Notes under the pieces: generated by a model | What the model was told of the DNA's origin: nothing | Databases searched by the model: none | What the model saw: only the letters and a program-made list of their open reading frames with translations | NCBI GenBank assembly: GCA_051201675.1 | Contig: CP179212.1 | Span: forward strand, 1,736,001-1,800,000 | DNA length: 64,000 nucleotides | Direction: 5' to 3' | Source of the DNA: HTCC2207 sp002685195 | GTDB lineage: Bacteria; Pseudomonadota; Gammaproteobacteria; Pseudomonadales; Porticoccaceae | Program-made: the position numbers and the translations under genes | In this document: in pieces, positions 1 to 7,716 of the stretch | Layout of the letters: every line of letters begins with the position of its first letter | How positions within the stretch are numbered: the first letter of the stretch is position 1

Positions 1-166
1 TATCTTCAATCAGTTGAAGGCTTTCTTCGGAGAGATACTCTAGGTAAGGAATTTTGCGCTCGATAAAGGGAACTGTTTTAGCCACAGCATTAGCGCGAGC
101 TTCGCGACGCCCTTCTCGTCCGCCACCTTCTCTACCTGCTCTTCTTCTACCTGTTCGTTCAGTCAT
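1..166 (-). CDS. MttB-family (trimethylamine/betaine) methyltransferase, N-terminal fragment
   Basis: Only the first 55 codons lie in the window; the gene runs off the left edge. The start is ATG at 166. The N-terminus is Arg/Gly-rich and leads into PFIERKIPYLEYLSEE, which resembles the start of MttB-superfamily corrinoid methyltransferases of the kind found in marine bacteria. Members demethylate trimethylamine (pyrrolysine-dependent) or, in the non-pyrrolysine group, glycine betaine and related quaternary amines, passing the methyl group to a corrinoid protein. Whether a pyrrolysine codon is present cannot be judged because the body of the gene is missing. It lies downstream of the dimethylglycine dehydrogenase-like gene on the same strand (142 bp gap), and that context favours a methylated-amine substrate. 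The family call rests on a short stretch. Confidence 0.7.
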   Translation of the reverse strand, partial: MTERTGRRRAGREGGGREGRREARANAVAKTVPFIERKIPYLEYLSEESLQLIED

Positions 167-308
167 AATAGTCAATCCAATAAGGGCTAAAGCCACCCTC
201 TTTAAGCAGTGAAAGCAATGGGCGCAGTCTGTGCTTCTTTAGCACCCATCGCATACAATTTTGCGACCTAAGCATATACGGTCACGACAACTTTAAAGAG
301 CCCGTAAA

Positions 309-2822
309 TCAGCTTCTTAGAGCCGCATTATCCGGGTCAAAGGCTGATTCAGAAATCACGGTGGCGCGTCGACGTTTTCCGAGTATTTCAATTTCCAATT
401 CTGTTCCCTCTACCCCGTAGGCTACCTGCACTAAACCTAGCGCTAGGGACTTATTTACGCGAAACCCAAATCCGCCAGATGTCGCTCGGCCAACAAGCTC
501 ACCGTCCTTATACAAACCTTCAGACCCCCGAGCATCAGCATCCTCAACATCATGAACTTCCAGGGTCACAAAACTATTAACGAACCCACGCTTTTGCCAA
601 TCTAATAGGGCGGCCTTACCTACAAAATCACATTCTTTATCCAGCTTCACAAATCGATCTAGTCCTGACTCTAAAGCAGCATATTCAATTGACATTTCGC
701 GTGGAATTAAACGATAGGATTTCTCCAGTCGCATGGAGTCCATTGCGCGTATACCAAAAGGCTTGATATCAAACTCAGCACCAGCCTTCATTAATTCGTC
801 AAAAATATAGTTTTGCATCTCGATTGGATGATGGAGCTCCCATCCCAATTCGCCAACGAAGTTTACCCGCAGGGCCTCTGCCTGAGCATAACCAACATTG
901 ATCGGCTTGCCCGTAAGCCACTTGAACTTATCATTAGACAAGTCGGTATCTGTCAGTTTTTGTAAGACCTCACGCGACTTGGGGCCAGCTAAGACCAAAA
1001 CACCCATTTGGGTGGTTATCTTTTGCAATTGAACTGAACCATCTTTAGGTGCTAGCTTAGTTAGGTAATCCCAATCATGACGCTCATTTGCACCAGCAAA
1101 CACCAAGTAATAACTATTTTTTGCACGCTTATAGATGGTGAATTCTGCCCGCACTCCGCCATTTAGCGAAAGCATATGACATAGACCGATCCGACCAATG
1201 GCCTTGGGAACATTGTTAGCCACAATGCTGTTTAACCACCCCTCTGCACCAGCTCCGGACACGGTGGCTTTTGAAAAAGCAGACATATCAAGCAACCCTA
1301 CTTTTTCATGGACATGACGGCATTCATTACCAACAAAATCAAAGTAGTTGGATCGACGGAACGAGTTTTTTTCAACAATGCGGCCATCAGATAGAGCTGT
1401 GGAATGGTTTTTATTCCACAGGGTGTCATCTTTATTAAGCTCTTGCTCTGTCAGGGCATAATTTGGAGGCGCAAACCAGTTGGGACGCTCCCAACCATAA
1501 ACACTGCCAAATACTGCTCCCAAGTCTTTCATTCGATCATAACAGGGTGCTGTTTTAAGGGGTCTTGCCGCGCTGCGCTCTTCATCGGGGTAGTGATTTT
1601 TAAACACGTGATCGTAGGCTTCTTCATTTTTGCTACGCAAATAACCACGGGTGGCATAGGGGCCAAATCGGCGCGGATCAACACCCATCATGTCGACTGT
1701 GGGCTCTCCATCCACTATCCATTCGGCCAATTGCCATCCGGCACCACCGGCGGCAGTAATACCAAAACTATGACCTTCATTTAGCCAGAAATTTTTCAAT
1801 CCCCAAGCGGGGCCAACAATCGGGTTGCCATCTGGCGTGTAGGCAATAGCACCGTTATAAATTGTTTTGACGCCAACTTCTGCAAATGCTGGAACACGCT
1901 CCATGCAAGCTTCAACATGAGGCATTAGACGATCTAAATCACCGTTAAATAGCTCATACTCTGACTCGGCACTGGGGCCGTCTACATAACAACAGGGAGC
2001 ATTCTCTTCGTAAGGACCTAGAATCATGCCGCCTGCTTCTTCACGAAGGTAATAACCCGCATCAGAATCCCTCAGCACTGCCTGCTCAGGCAAACCGGCG
2101 GCCTTGCGCTTGAGTATCTCTGGGTGAGGATCGGTAACGATGTATTGATGTTCCACGGGGATAACGGGGATATCTAAGCCGACCATTTCGCCGGTTTTGC
2201 GCGCAAAGTTACCTGTACAAGCAACGACATGCTCACAATGTATGTCACCCTTGTCTGTTTTAACTATCCAGCTATCATCTGACTGCTGCTCAAGATCTAA
2301 TACAGCGGTATTACGATAGATCTCAGCACCGCGCGAACGAGCACCTTTAGCCAAAGCCTGAGTAAGATCAGCCGGCTGAATATAGCCATCATCAGGATGC
2401 TGGATAGCACCAATCAACCCCTCGGTATTACACATGGGCCATGCGTCTTTGACTTGCTCCGGTGTCAAGAAGTTGACTTCCACACCGACAGTTTGAGCTA
2501 CACCAGCGTAGTAGCGATACTCGTCCATTCGATCCTCGGTTGAGGCTAGACGAATGTTTGAGACCACACTAAAACCAACGTTCTGCTCCGTTTCTTTCTC
2601 TAACTCGTGGTAAAAATTCACCGAATACTGATGCAATTTGCCAACCGAATAACTCATATTAAACAATGGCAGCAACCCTGCCGCATGCCAGGTTGAGCCA
2701 GAGGTCAATTCCTTACGTTCAACCAGGACTACATCAGTCCAACCTTTCTTCGCCAGATGATAGAGTGTGCTAACACCAACAACTCCACCACCAACTACTA
2801 CTACGCGCGCATTCTTCTTCAT
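309..2822 (-). CDS. Dimethylglycine/sarcosine dehydrogenase-like FAD oxidoreductase with GcvT domain
   Basis: An 837-residue two-part flavoenzyme. Residues 1 to about 400 form a DAO-type FAD domain with the dinucleotide motif GGGVVG (11-16) and the STWHAAG segment, whose His46 matches the histidine that carries covalent FAD in mammalian DMGDH and SARDH. The C-terminal half is a GcvT/aminomethyltransferase-like folate-binding domain (IRAMDSMRLEKSYRLIP near residue 720, GLDRFVKLDK, FVGKAAL). Known members oxidatively demethylate dimethylglycine or sarcosine and hand the one-carbon unit to tetrahydrofolate as 5,10-methylene-THF. Length and architecture are normal for the family. It sits upstream of the MttB-like gene and divergent from fhs, fitting glycine-betaine breakdown coupled to folate. 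Which of the two methylglycines is the substrate cannot be decided from sequence. Confidence 0.85.
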   Translation of the reverse strand: MKKNARVVVVGGGVVGVSTLYHLAKKGWTDVVLVERKELTSGSTWHAAGLLPLFNMSYSVGKLHQYSVNFYHELEKETEQNVGFSVVSNIRLASTEDRMDEYRYYAGVAQTVGVEVNFLTPEQVKDAWPMCNTEGLIGAIQHPDDGYIQPADLTQALAKGARSRGAEIYRNTAVLDLEQQSDDSWIVKTDKGDIHCEHVVACTGNFARKTGEMVGLDIPVIPVEHQYIVTDPHPEILKRKAAGLPEQAVLRDSDAGYYLREEAGGMILGPYEENAPCCYVDGPSAESEYELFNGDLDRLMPHVEACMERVPAFAEVGVKTIYNGAIAYTPDGNPIVGPAWGLKNFWLNEGHSFGITAAGGAGWQLAEWIVDGEPTVDMMGVDPRRFGPYATRGYLRSKNEEAYDHVFKNHYPDEERSAARPLKTAPCYDRMKDLGAVFGSVYGWERPNWFAPPNYALTEQELNKDDTLWNKNHSTALSDGRIVEKNSFRRSNYFDFVGNECRHVHEKVGLLDMSAFSKATVSGAGAEGWLNSIVANNVPKAIGRIGLCHMLSLNGGVRAEFTIYKRAKNSYYLVFAGANERHDWDYLTKLAPKDGSVQLQKITTQMGVLVLAGPKSREVLQKLTDTDLSNDKFKWLTGKPINVGYAQAEALRVNFVGELGWELHHPIEMQNYIFDELMKAGAEFDIKPFGIRAMDSMRLEKSYRLIPREMSIEYAALESGLDRFVKLDKECDFVGKAALLDWQKRGFVNSFVTLEVHDVEDADARGSEGLYKDGELVGRATSGGFGFRVNKSLALGLVQVAYGVEGTELEIEILGKRRRATVISESAFDPDNAALRS

Positions 2823-2872
2823 ACTGACATCTCAAATTAATCGTTTAAAGACCCTCTTTGCATCTCGGAAGT

Positions 2873-2909
2873 GTAACTGCCAAAATCATATCTGATAGGG
2901 CACAGTTAC
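2873..2909 (+). promoter_or_regulatory. Imperfect inverted repeat in the divergent DMGDH-like / fhs region
   Basis: GTAACTG at 2873-2879 is matched by CAGTTAC at 2903-2909. Inside it, CC/GG and ATCA-tatc-TGAT can pair as well, leaving a two-base CA bulge. ACAGTT occurs at 2902 and again at 2911, so the half-site appears three times in about 40 bp. It could be an operator for a regulator of the one-carbon cluster or part of a folded fhs leader. No known riboswitch core was recognised. Function is inferred from position only. Confidence 0.35.
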
Positions 2910-3072
2910 GACAGTTGTGTATCTGAAAGCGCCACCAAAAAAAGTCCTAAAAAGGGCATTTAGGTGAGTCGTTTTTAAGACAGCAATTGACGGTCTTAGA
3001 AATCCAATGTTGGCGGGCTTTACGGAAGATGTGCCAACTAAAATTATGGCCAGTACAGAGAAGGAAATAATA

Positions 3073-4740
3073 ATGAGTGATATTGAAATCGCACGTAATG
3101 CGACGATGAAACCGATTAGCGAAGTCGCTGAAAAACTGGACATTCCAGAGTCCGCGATAATTTCCTATGGCAAAACCAAAGCGAAGATCGATCCGGAGTA
3201 TCTATCTACGCTAAGTGATCGGCCGGATGGTAAGCTCATCTTGGTAACCGCCATTACACCGACCCCCGCAGGTGAAGGAAAAACAACCACCTCAGTGGGA
3301 CTGACAGATGCGCTAAATAAGATTGGTAAAAAGTCTATTGTTTGTCTCCGTGAACCAAGCCTAGGACCCTGCTTTGGGATGAAAGGCGGAGCCGCCGGTG
3401 GCGGATATGCTCAGGTTGTTCCGATGGAGGACATTAATCTTCACTTTACGGGTGACTTTCATGCAATTGGTGCCGCCCATAACTTACTTTCAGCTCTACT
3501 AGATAACCATATTCACTGGGGTAATAGTCTTGAAATCGATGCTCGCAGAGTTCAGTGGAAGCGCGTTATTGACATGAACGATCGTGCCTTGCGTAACATT
3601 GCCTGCGGTCTTGGCGGTCCTGGCAATGGTTTTCCTCGCCAAGACGGTTATGACATTACGGTAGCCTCTGAAATTATGGCTATTTTCTGCCTGGCAAATG
3701 ATCTGGACGACTTAAAAGCACGCTTAGAGAAAATTGTTGTAGCTTACACGAGAGATCATCAACCTATTTTGGCCAGTAAGATCAAAGGAATTGGTGCCAT
3801 GGCAGTGTTGCTAAAAGACGCGCTGTCGCCTAATTTAGTGCAGACCCTTGAAAATAACCCTGCGATTATTCACGGTGGTCCGTTTGCTAATATAGCTCAT
3901 GGGTGTAACTCAGTTATCGCCACTAAAGCAGGTTTGAAGATGGCTGACTATGTTGTTACCGAAGCTGGTTTTGGTGCCGATTTAGGTGCTGAAAAGTTCT
4001 TTAATATCAAGTGTCGAAGCGCTGGATTGAATCCAGATGCTGCTGTTATTGTGGCTACCGTGCGTGCACTTAAAATGCACGGTAACGTCGGTAAAGATGA
4101 TCTGGGTGAAGAAAATGTTGAAGCTCTAAAGGAAGGCTGTAGCAACCTAGTGCGACATATTGAAAATGTAAAATCATTTGGCGTTCCTGTTGTTGTGGCT
4201 ATTAACCGTTTTGTTACCGATACCGATGCCGAAGTTGAAATGATTGAAAAAGTTGCAGCAGCTAATGGCGTCAAAGCTGTTGAGTGCACCCATTGGTCTG
4301 ATGGTGGTGCGGGAACAGAGGCTCTTGCCCATGAGGTGGTTGAACTAGTGGATGGAGGCCATGCTAATTTTGCACCGCTATATCCTGATGAGATGCCAAT
4401 TTGGGACAAGGTCAAAACTATCGCCACTCGACTTTACAGAGCAGACGACATTATTGCCGATCAAAAGATTCGAGATCAGATCCAGTCTCTTCAAAATTCG
4501 GGGTATGGTCACTTCCCTGTGTGTATTGCGAAGAGTCAGTACAGCTTTTCTACAGATCCAAATTTAAAAGGTGCGCCTGATAATCATGTTATGGCAATCC
4601 GTGAGGTAAGACTTTCTGCTGGCGCTGGCTTTATTGTAGTGGTATGTGGCGATATTATGACCATGCCTGGCCTTCCGAGGGTTCCTGCTGCAAATAACAT
4701 TGATGTTGATCATAACGGTGAGGTTGTCGGCTTATTCTAG
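3073..4740 (+). CDS. fhs: Formate-tetrahydrofolate ligase
   Basis: Catalyses ATP-dependent formation of 10-formyl-THF from formate and THF in the cytoplasm; it can also run in reverse to release formate and ATP. The P-loop is TPTPAGEGKTTT, and the family blocks EPSLGPCFGMKGGAAGGG and NLHFTGDFHAIGAAHNL are present. The open frame extends back to 3007, but ATG at 3073 is preceded by AGAAGGA at good spacing and gives 555 residues, the normal family length, starting MSDIEIARN. The gene is divergent from the dimethylglycine dehydrogenase-like gene, so it probably handles one-carbon units freed by methylamine oxidation, either oxidising them to formate with ATP gain or assimilating formate. Confidence 0.95.
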   Translation: MSDIEIARNATMKPISEVAEKLDIPESAIISYGKTKAKIDPEYLSTLSDRPDGKLILVTAITPTPAGEGKTTTSVGLTDALNKIGKKSIVCLREPSLGPCFGMKGGAAGGGYAQVVPMEDINLHFTGDFHAIGAAHNLLSALLDNHIHWGNSLEIDARRVQWKRVIDMNDRALRNIACGLGGPGNGFPRQDGYDITVASEIMAIFCLANDLDDLKARLEKIVVAYTRDHQPILASKIKGIGAMAVLLKDALSPNLVQTLENNPAIIHGGPFANIAHGCNSVIATKAGLKMADYVVTEAGFGADLGAEKFFNIKCRSAGLNPDAAVIVATVRALKMHGNVGKDDLGEENVEALKEGCSNLVRHIENVKSFGVPVVVAINRFVTDTDAEVEMIEKVAAANGVKAVECTHWSDGGAGTEALAHEVVELVDGGHANFAPLYPDEMPIWDKVKTIATRLYRADDIIADQKIRDQIQSLQNSGYGHFPVCIAKSQYSFSTDPNLKGAPDNHVMAIREVRLSAGAGFIVVVCGDIMTMPGLPRVPAANNIDVDHNGEVVGLF

Positions 4741-4760
4741 ACAATCAACAAGGGTCTACC

Positions 4761-5600
4761 ATTGCTCTAAAATGCCCTAGCTGCGATAGCCTACTTGAAA
4801 CGGCAGATCACAGCTCAAAAGTTTTTCAATGTAACAATAATCACAGCTTCGATGTAGCCCGCGAGGGCTACATTAATTTGCACCTTGCTCAAAAGAAACG
4901 CAGCAAAAACCCTGGTGATAATGACTTAATGGTGAAAAGTCGCCAGCGTTTCCTTAACGCGGGTTACTATTGTCTTCTTGCTGATTCTATCTCCTCAATG
5001 TTACTCAATAATCACTCAGGTTCGCTCCAGAAGATTTTAGATATCGGCTGCGGTGAGGGTTATTACTTGGAGAAGCTCAGCACCATCGCCAATCAAGACA
5101 AAACACCCATTGAGCTAATAGGCGTAGATATCGCCAAAAATGGTGTGCGACAGGCGGCTAAACGCAAATTCAAGGCTCAGCTAGTCGTAGACAGCGCTTA
5201 TCAGCTTCCACTTTTCAGCGACAGTATAGATACGGCCCTATCCGTATTTTCGCCCCTTTGCCCCATTGAAACCGCACGAGTTTTAAGACCCGGCGGTACG
5301 CTATTAATGGTAGGTCCTGGCGAAGAGCACCTGACTGGCCTAACCCAGCATGTATACCAGAAGCATCAACCCCATGAGGGTAATTTTAGAAATATTAATG
5401 AGCACCCTACCTTTGAGCTTCAGGAAGAGGTGGAAATCAAAGCCAATATTAGTGTAGATGGGACCCATACGTTAGACCTACTAACCATGACGCCCTACTA
5501 TTGGCACACGAGCCCCGAACAGCAAAAAGCAATATCTGATCTAAAACAACTGGAAACTCAGATCCATTTTTATATCCGCGTTTATCAAAATAATTTATAA
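4761..5600 (+). CDS. rlmA: 23S rRNA (guanine-N1)-methyltransferase RlmA, with apparent ATT start
   Basis: A SAM-dependent methyltransferase that, in E. coli, methylates G745 of 23S rRNA. An N-terminal zinc finger (C5, C8, C24, H28) is followed by the block EGYINLHLAQKKRSKNPGDN and the SAM motif DIGCGEGYYLEKL. No ATG, GTG or TTG lies in frame upstream of the finger: the first standard start is TTG at 4878, which would delete it. ATT at 4761 follows AAGGG (4750-4754) with six-base spacing. It places C5 and C8 exactly where E. coli RlmA has them (MxxxCxxC) and gives 279 residues against 269 in E. coli. I therefore take ATT as the initiator. The alternative is a sequencing error that destroyed a standard codon. 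It begins 20 bp after fhs, probably in the same transcript. Confidence 0.85.
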   Translation: MALKCPSCDSLLETADHSSKVFQCNNNHSFDVAREGYINLHLAQKKRSKNPGDNDLMVKSRQRFLNAGYYCLLADSISSMLLNNHSGSLQKILDIGCGEGYYLEKLSTIANQDKTPIELIGVDIAKNGVRQAAKRKFKAQLVVDSAYQLPLFSDSIDTALSVFSPLCPIETARVLRPGGTLLMVGPGEEHLTGLTQHVYQKHQPHEGNFRNINEHPTFELQEEVEIKANISVDGTHTLDLLTMTPYYWHTSPEQQKAISDLKQLETQIHFYIRVYQNNL

Positions 5601-5687
5601 CAAGACTTTTTCACACAATCCCTATTCATTTTTAATCTATTACAAGATAACGTTACGCTTGTTGGGGAAATGGACAAGGACAAGTTA

Positions 5688-6053
5688 ATGAAATTGGTGA
5701 AGCAATATTCCTCGAGCAGATATGCCGAGCTAGATGCGTTAGCGCTTGAAAATCAAGGCATATTAACCCATGTTTCATCGAAGCATTCATACTCATTGGG
5801 CGGCTTTGTTACGGGGGTATTTTCTGTTGGCCTCTGGGTAATCTTTGATCACCAGACCGAGGATGCCAACATGTTCCTAGAGGATTCTTCCCACGAGGTC
5901 AGCACAGGGTTTTCCCCTGCAGAGCTAGAGGATCTTAAAGAGCAATCCAAGTACCATTCACATTCTGCGTTAAATCGCTTTTTAATTTATGTATTTACTG
6001 GACTAGGAATCTCGGCGGTTCTGGTATCTTTTTTAGTTTACGCCTATTGGTGA
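5688..6053 (+). CDS. Small membrane protein of unknown function
   Basis: Not recognised. The protein is about 121 residues. The first 30 are charged and look like a short helical head; residues about 37-55 (GGFVTGVFSVGLWVIF) form a first hydrophobic stretch, and the last 20 (FLIYVFTGLGISAVLVSFLVYAYW) form a clear membrane segment at the C-terminus. Between them lies an acidic, His- and Ser-containing stretch. ATG at 5688 is chosen because AAGGA stands seven bases before it; ATG at 5670 would add six residues but has a purine run only two bases away. It has its own gap of 87 bp after rlmA, and its 3' end overlaps the convergent FGE gene by 21 bp. Probably an inner-membrane protein. Confidence 0.6.
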   Translation: MKLVKQYSSSRYAELDALALENQGILTHVSSKHSYSLGGFVTGVFSVGLWVIFDHQTEDANMFLEDSSHEVSTGFSPAELEDLKEQSKYHSHSALNRFLIYVFTGLGISAVLVSFLVYAYW

Positions 6054-7037
6054 TGACAGAACCTCAATATCTGACGCGGTACGAAACCCAATATGCGATG
6101 AAGCCAGCGTAGTGTCTTGAGCTTGCCGCGCTGCTGGTCTGAAACGCTGACAGTAGTTGTCTGAACATAAAAACGAACCACCTTTAAGAGTTTTAACGGT
6201 TACTCCAGGTTGCTGTGGGTCGTAACCCTGGGAGCCATAGTTATGCTTACGATCCGGTCCATAAGGCGTGTCAGTCCACTCCCATACGTTGCCCGTTGTA
6301 TCATAAAGCCCATATCCATTGGCGCCAAAACAACCCACTGGAGAGCTTCCGATAAATCCATCTTCATTCATATTGTTGTAGGGGAAATGTCCCTGCCAAG
6401 TGTTGGCTTTTGATCTGCCGTTATCTGGTAATTCTTCACCCCAGGAAAATCTAGCTCCTTTAAGACCTCCACGCGATGCATACTCCCACTCTGCTTCAGA
6501 GGGCAATCTCCGACCAAGCCATTGAGCGTAGGCCTCTGCATCTGAATGAATGACTTGAACCACTGGAAATGCATCCCTGCCAGTGATGGAGCTACCAGGC
6601 CCCTCTGGATGCCGCCAATTAGCGCCCGGAATAAATCGCCACCAGGTCGCTGGAGAGCTTGGCTGGTCAAGATTTGGAGCGACAAACACCATGGAGCCTG
6701 GTACTCTAAACTCAGATGAGATGTTCGGAAATTCCTCCTCCGACAGTCCACGCTCGGCCGCTGTCACATAGCCTGTCGCCTCTACAAATTCACGAAACTG
6801 GCCATTTGTCACTTCAGTTTTATCAATATTAAAATCTGCCACGCGAGACTCTTTCGCAGGACCTTCGTCGGGATAATACCGATTGTCACCAAATGTAAAT
6901 TCACCGCCACTAATGTTTACAGTTTGACCAGCCTCACTTTCAGGCAAGCAAGCCATCGTGGGTTGATCTTCACTGCAGGCAGTAACAAAAAAGATACAGA
7001 AGATACTTAAACTAAAATTAATGGCTCTTTTATTCAT
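6033..7037 (-). CDS. Lipoprotein formylglycine-generating enzyme (FGE/SUMF1) homologue
   Basis: A 334-residue FGE-sulfatase-fold protein. It starts with a lipoprotein signal (MNKRAINFS, hydrophobic core, lipobox FVTAC, lipidated Cys21), so it should be exported and anchored. Fold hallmarks are FNIDKTEVTNGQF, RRLPSEAEWEYASRGG, GNVWEWT and the closing GFR. The segment KGGSFLCSDNYCQRFRPAAR keeps both cysteines (C291, C296) that bind copper and act in catalysis in true FGE, which oxidises a sulfatase active-site Cys to formylglycine; many fold relatives lack them. No sulfatase gene is in the window. ATG at 7037 is preferred over GTG at 7046, which has no ribosome-binding site. The gene follows the GST gene by 14 bp, likely co-transcribed. 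True FGE activity is inferred. Confidence 0.8.
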   Translation of the reverse strand: MNKRAINFSLSIFCIFFVTACSEDQPTMACLPESEAGQTVNISGGEFTFGDNRYYPDEGPAKESRVADFNIDKTEVTNGQFREFVEATGYVTAAERGLSEEEFPNISSEFRVPGSMVFVAPNLDQPSSPATWWRFIPGANWRHPEGPGSSITGRDAFPVVQVIHSDAEAYAQWLGRRLPSEAEWEYASRGGLKGARFSWGEELPDNGRSKANTWQGHFPYNNMNEDGFIGSSPVGCFGANGYGLYDTTGNVWEWTDTPYGPDRKHNYGSQGYDPQQPGVTVKTLKGGSFLCSDNYCQRFRPAARQAQDTTLASSHIGFRTASDIEVLSSPIGVN

Positions 7038-7051
7038 GGCTCTCACATTGA

Positions 7052-7681
7052 CTATTTTGGACCATATGCATAGGGCTCAGTTTTGGCTAAACTACTTTGA
7101 TAAGCCTCTCGTTGATGGCAGCGATCGCGGAATGCCAAAAGATTAGGGAGTTTGTCGGATGGATGCATCATCGGCCCAACTTCAGCAATAAAAGATAATT
7201 GTATATCAGCTCCGCTGAAGGTGTTTCCAACAAACCAATCAACACCTTCAAGAGATTTTTCTATGTATCCAAGGTGCCGGGTTAATTCGTCATTGATTCT
7301 TGGCTTGAGAGCTTCACCCCCATCCGGTAGTCGGGAAGTATAGAGCTTGAGCATAAGAGGTAATGCTGCACCACTCTCCCCGTAGTGAAGCCACTGCAGA
7401 TATTGCTCATGATCATGACTGCCTGCTTTAGGCAACAACTGTCCATCACCGTAGTGTCGTAATAAATAGTCAATAATAGCACCTGACTCTATGATAGTTA
7501 CGTCCCCATCAGTGACCATCGGTGATTTACCTAAGGGATGAATAGCCTCAAGCTCAGGCGGTGCAAGGCTAGTGACCGGATCACGCTGGTAAGCTTTGAT
7601 CTGATAATCAACACCCAGCTCTTCGAGTAACCAGACGATACGTTGAGACCTAGAGTTGTTGAGATGGTGTACTGTGAGCAT
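7052..7681 (-). CDS. Glutathione S-transferase
   Basis: A 209-residue cytosolic GST. The N-terminal thioredoxin-like domain begins LTVHHLNNSRSQRIVWLLEELG, where Ser10/Ser12 are candidates for activating the glutathione thiol. HPLGKSPMVTDGD and the GSH-contact segment IIESGAIIDYLL follow. The all-helical C-terminal domain contains WFVGNTFSGADIQLSF, the usual N-cap region. Length and order are standard. The natural substrate cannot be told from sequence; members conjugate or reduce electrophiles with glutathione. It stands between the alkaline phosphatase and FGE genes on the same strand with short gaps (35 and 14 bp), so the three may form one transcript, although no functional link is obvious. 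Confidence 0.9.
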   Translation of the reverse strand: MLTVHHLNNSRSQRIVWLLEELGVDYQIKAYQRDPVTSLAPPELEAIHPLGKSPMVTDGDVTIIESGAIIDYLLRHYGDGQLLPKAGSHDHEQYLQWLHYGESGAALPLMLKLYTSRLPDGGEALKPRINDELTRHLGYIEKSLEGVDWFVGNTFSGADIQLSFIAEVGPMMHPSDKLPNLLAFRDRCHQREAYQSSLAKTEPYAYGPK

Positions 7682-7716
7682 AATTATAAATCCTGTTGAT
7701 TTAAGAAGATTGGCAT

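Noticed and set aside
2823..3072. Glycine or THF riboswitch ahead of fhs
   Set aside because: The context invited it, but none of the conserved aptamer cores could be found on either strand; only simple inverted repeats are present.
2886..3143. 85-codon minus-strand frame in front of and into fhs
   Set aside because: It overlaps the well-supported fhs start on the opposite strand and has no recognisable protein features.
4878..5600. rlmA starting at TTG 4878
   Set aside because: This start would remove the zinc finger and the conserved EGYINL block, both of which are encoded intact in frame upstream.
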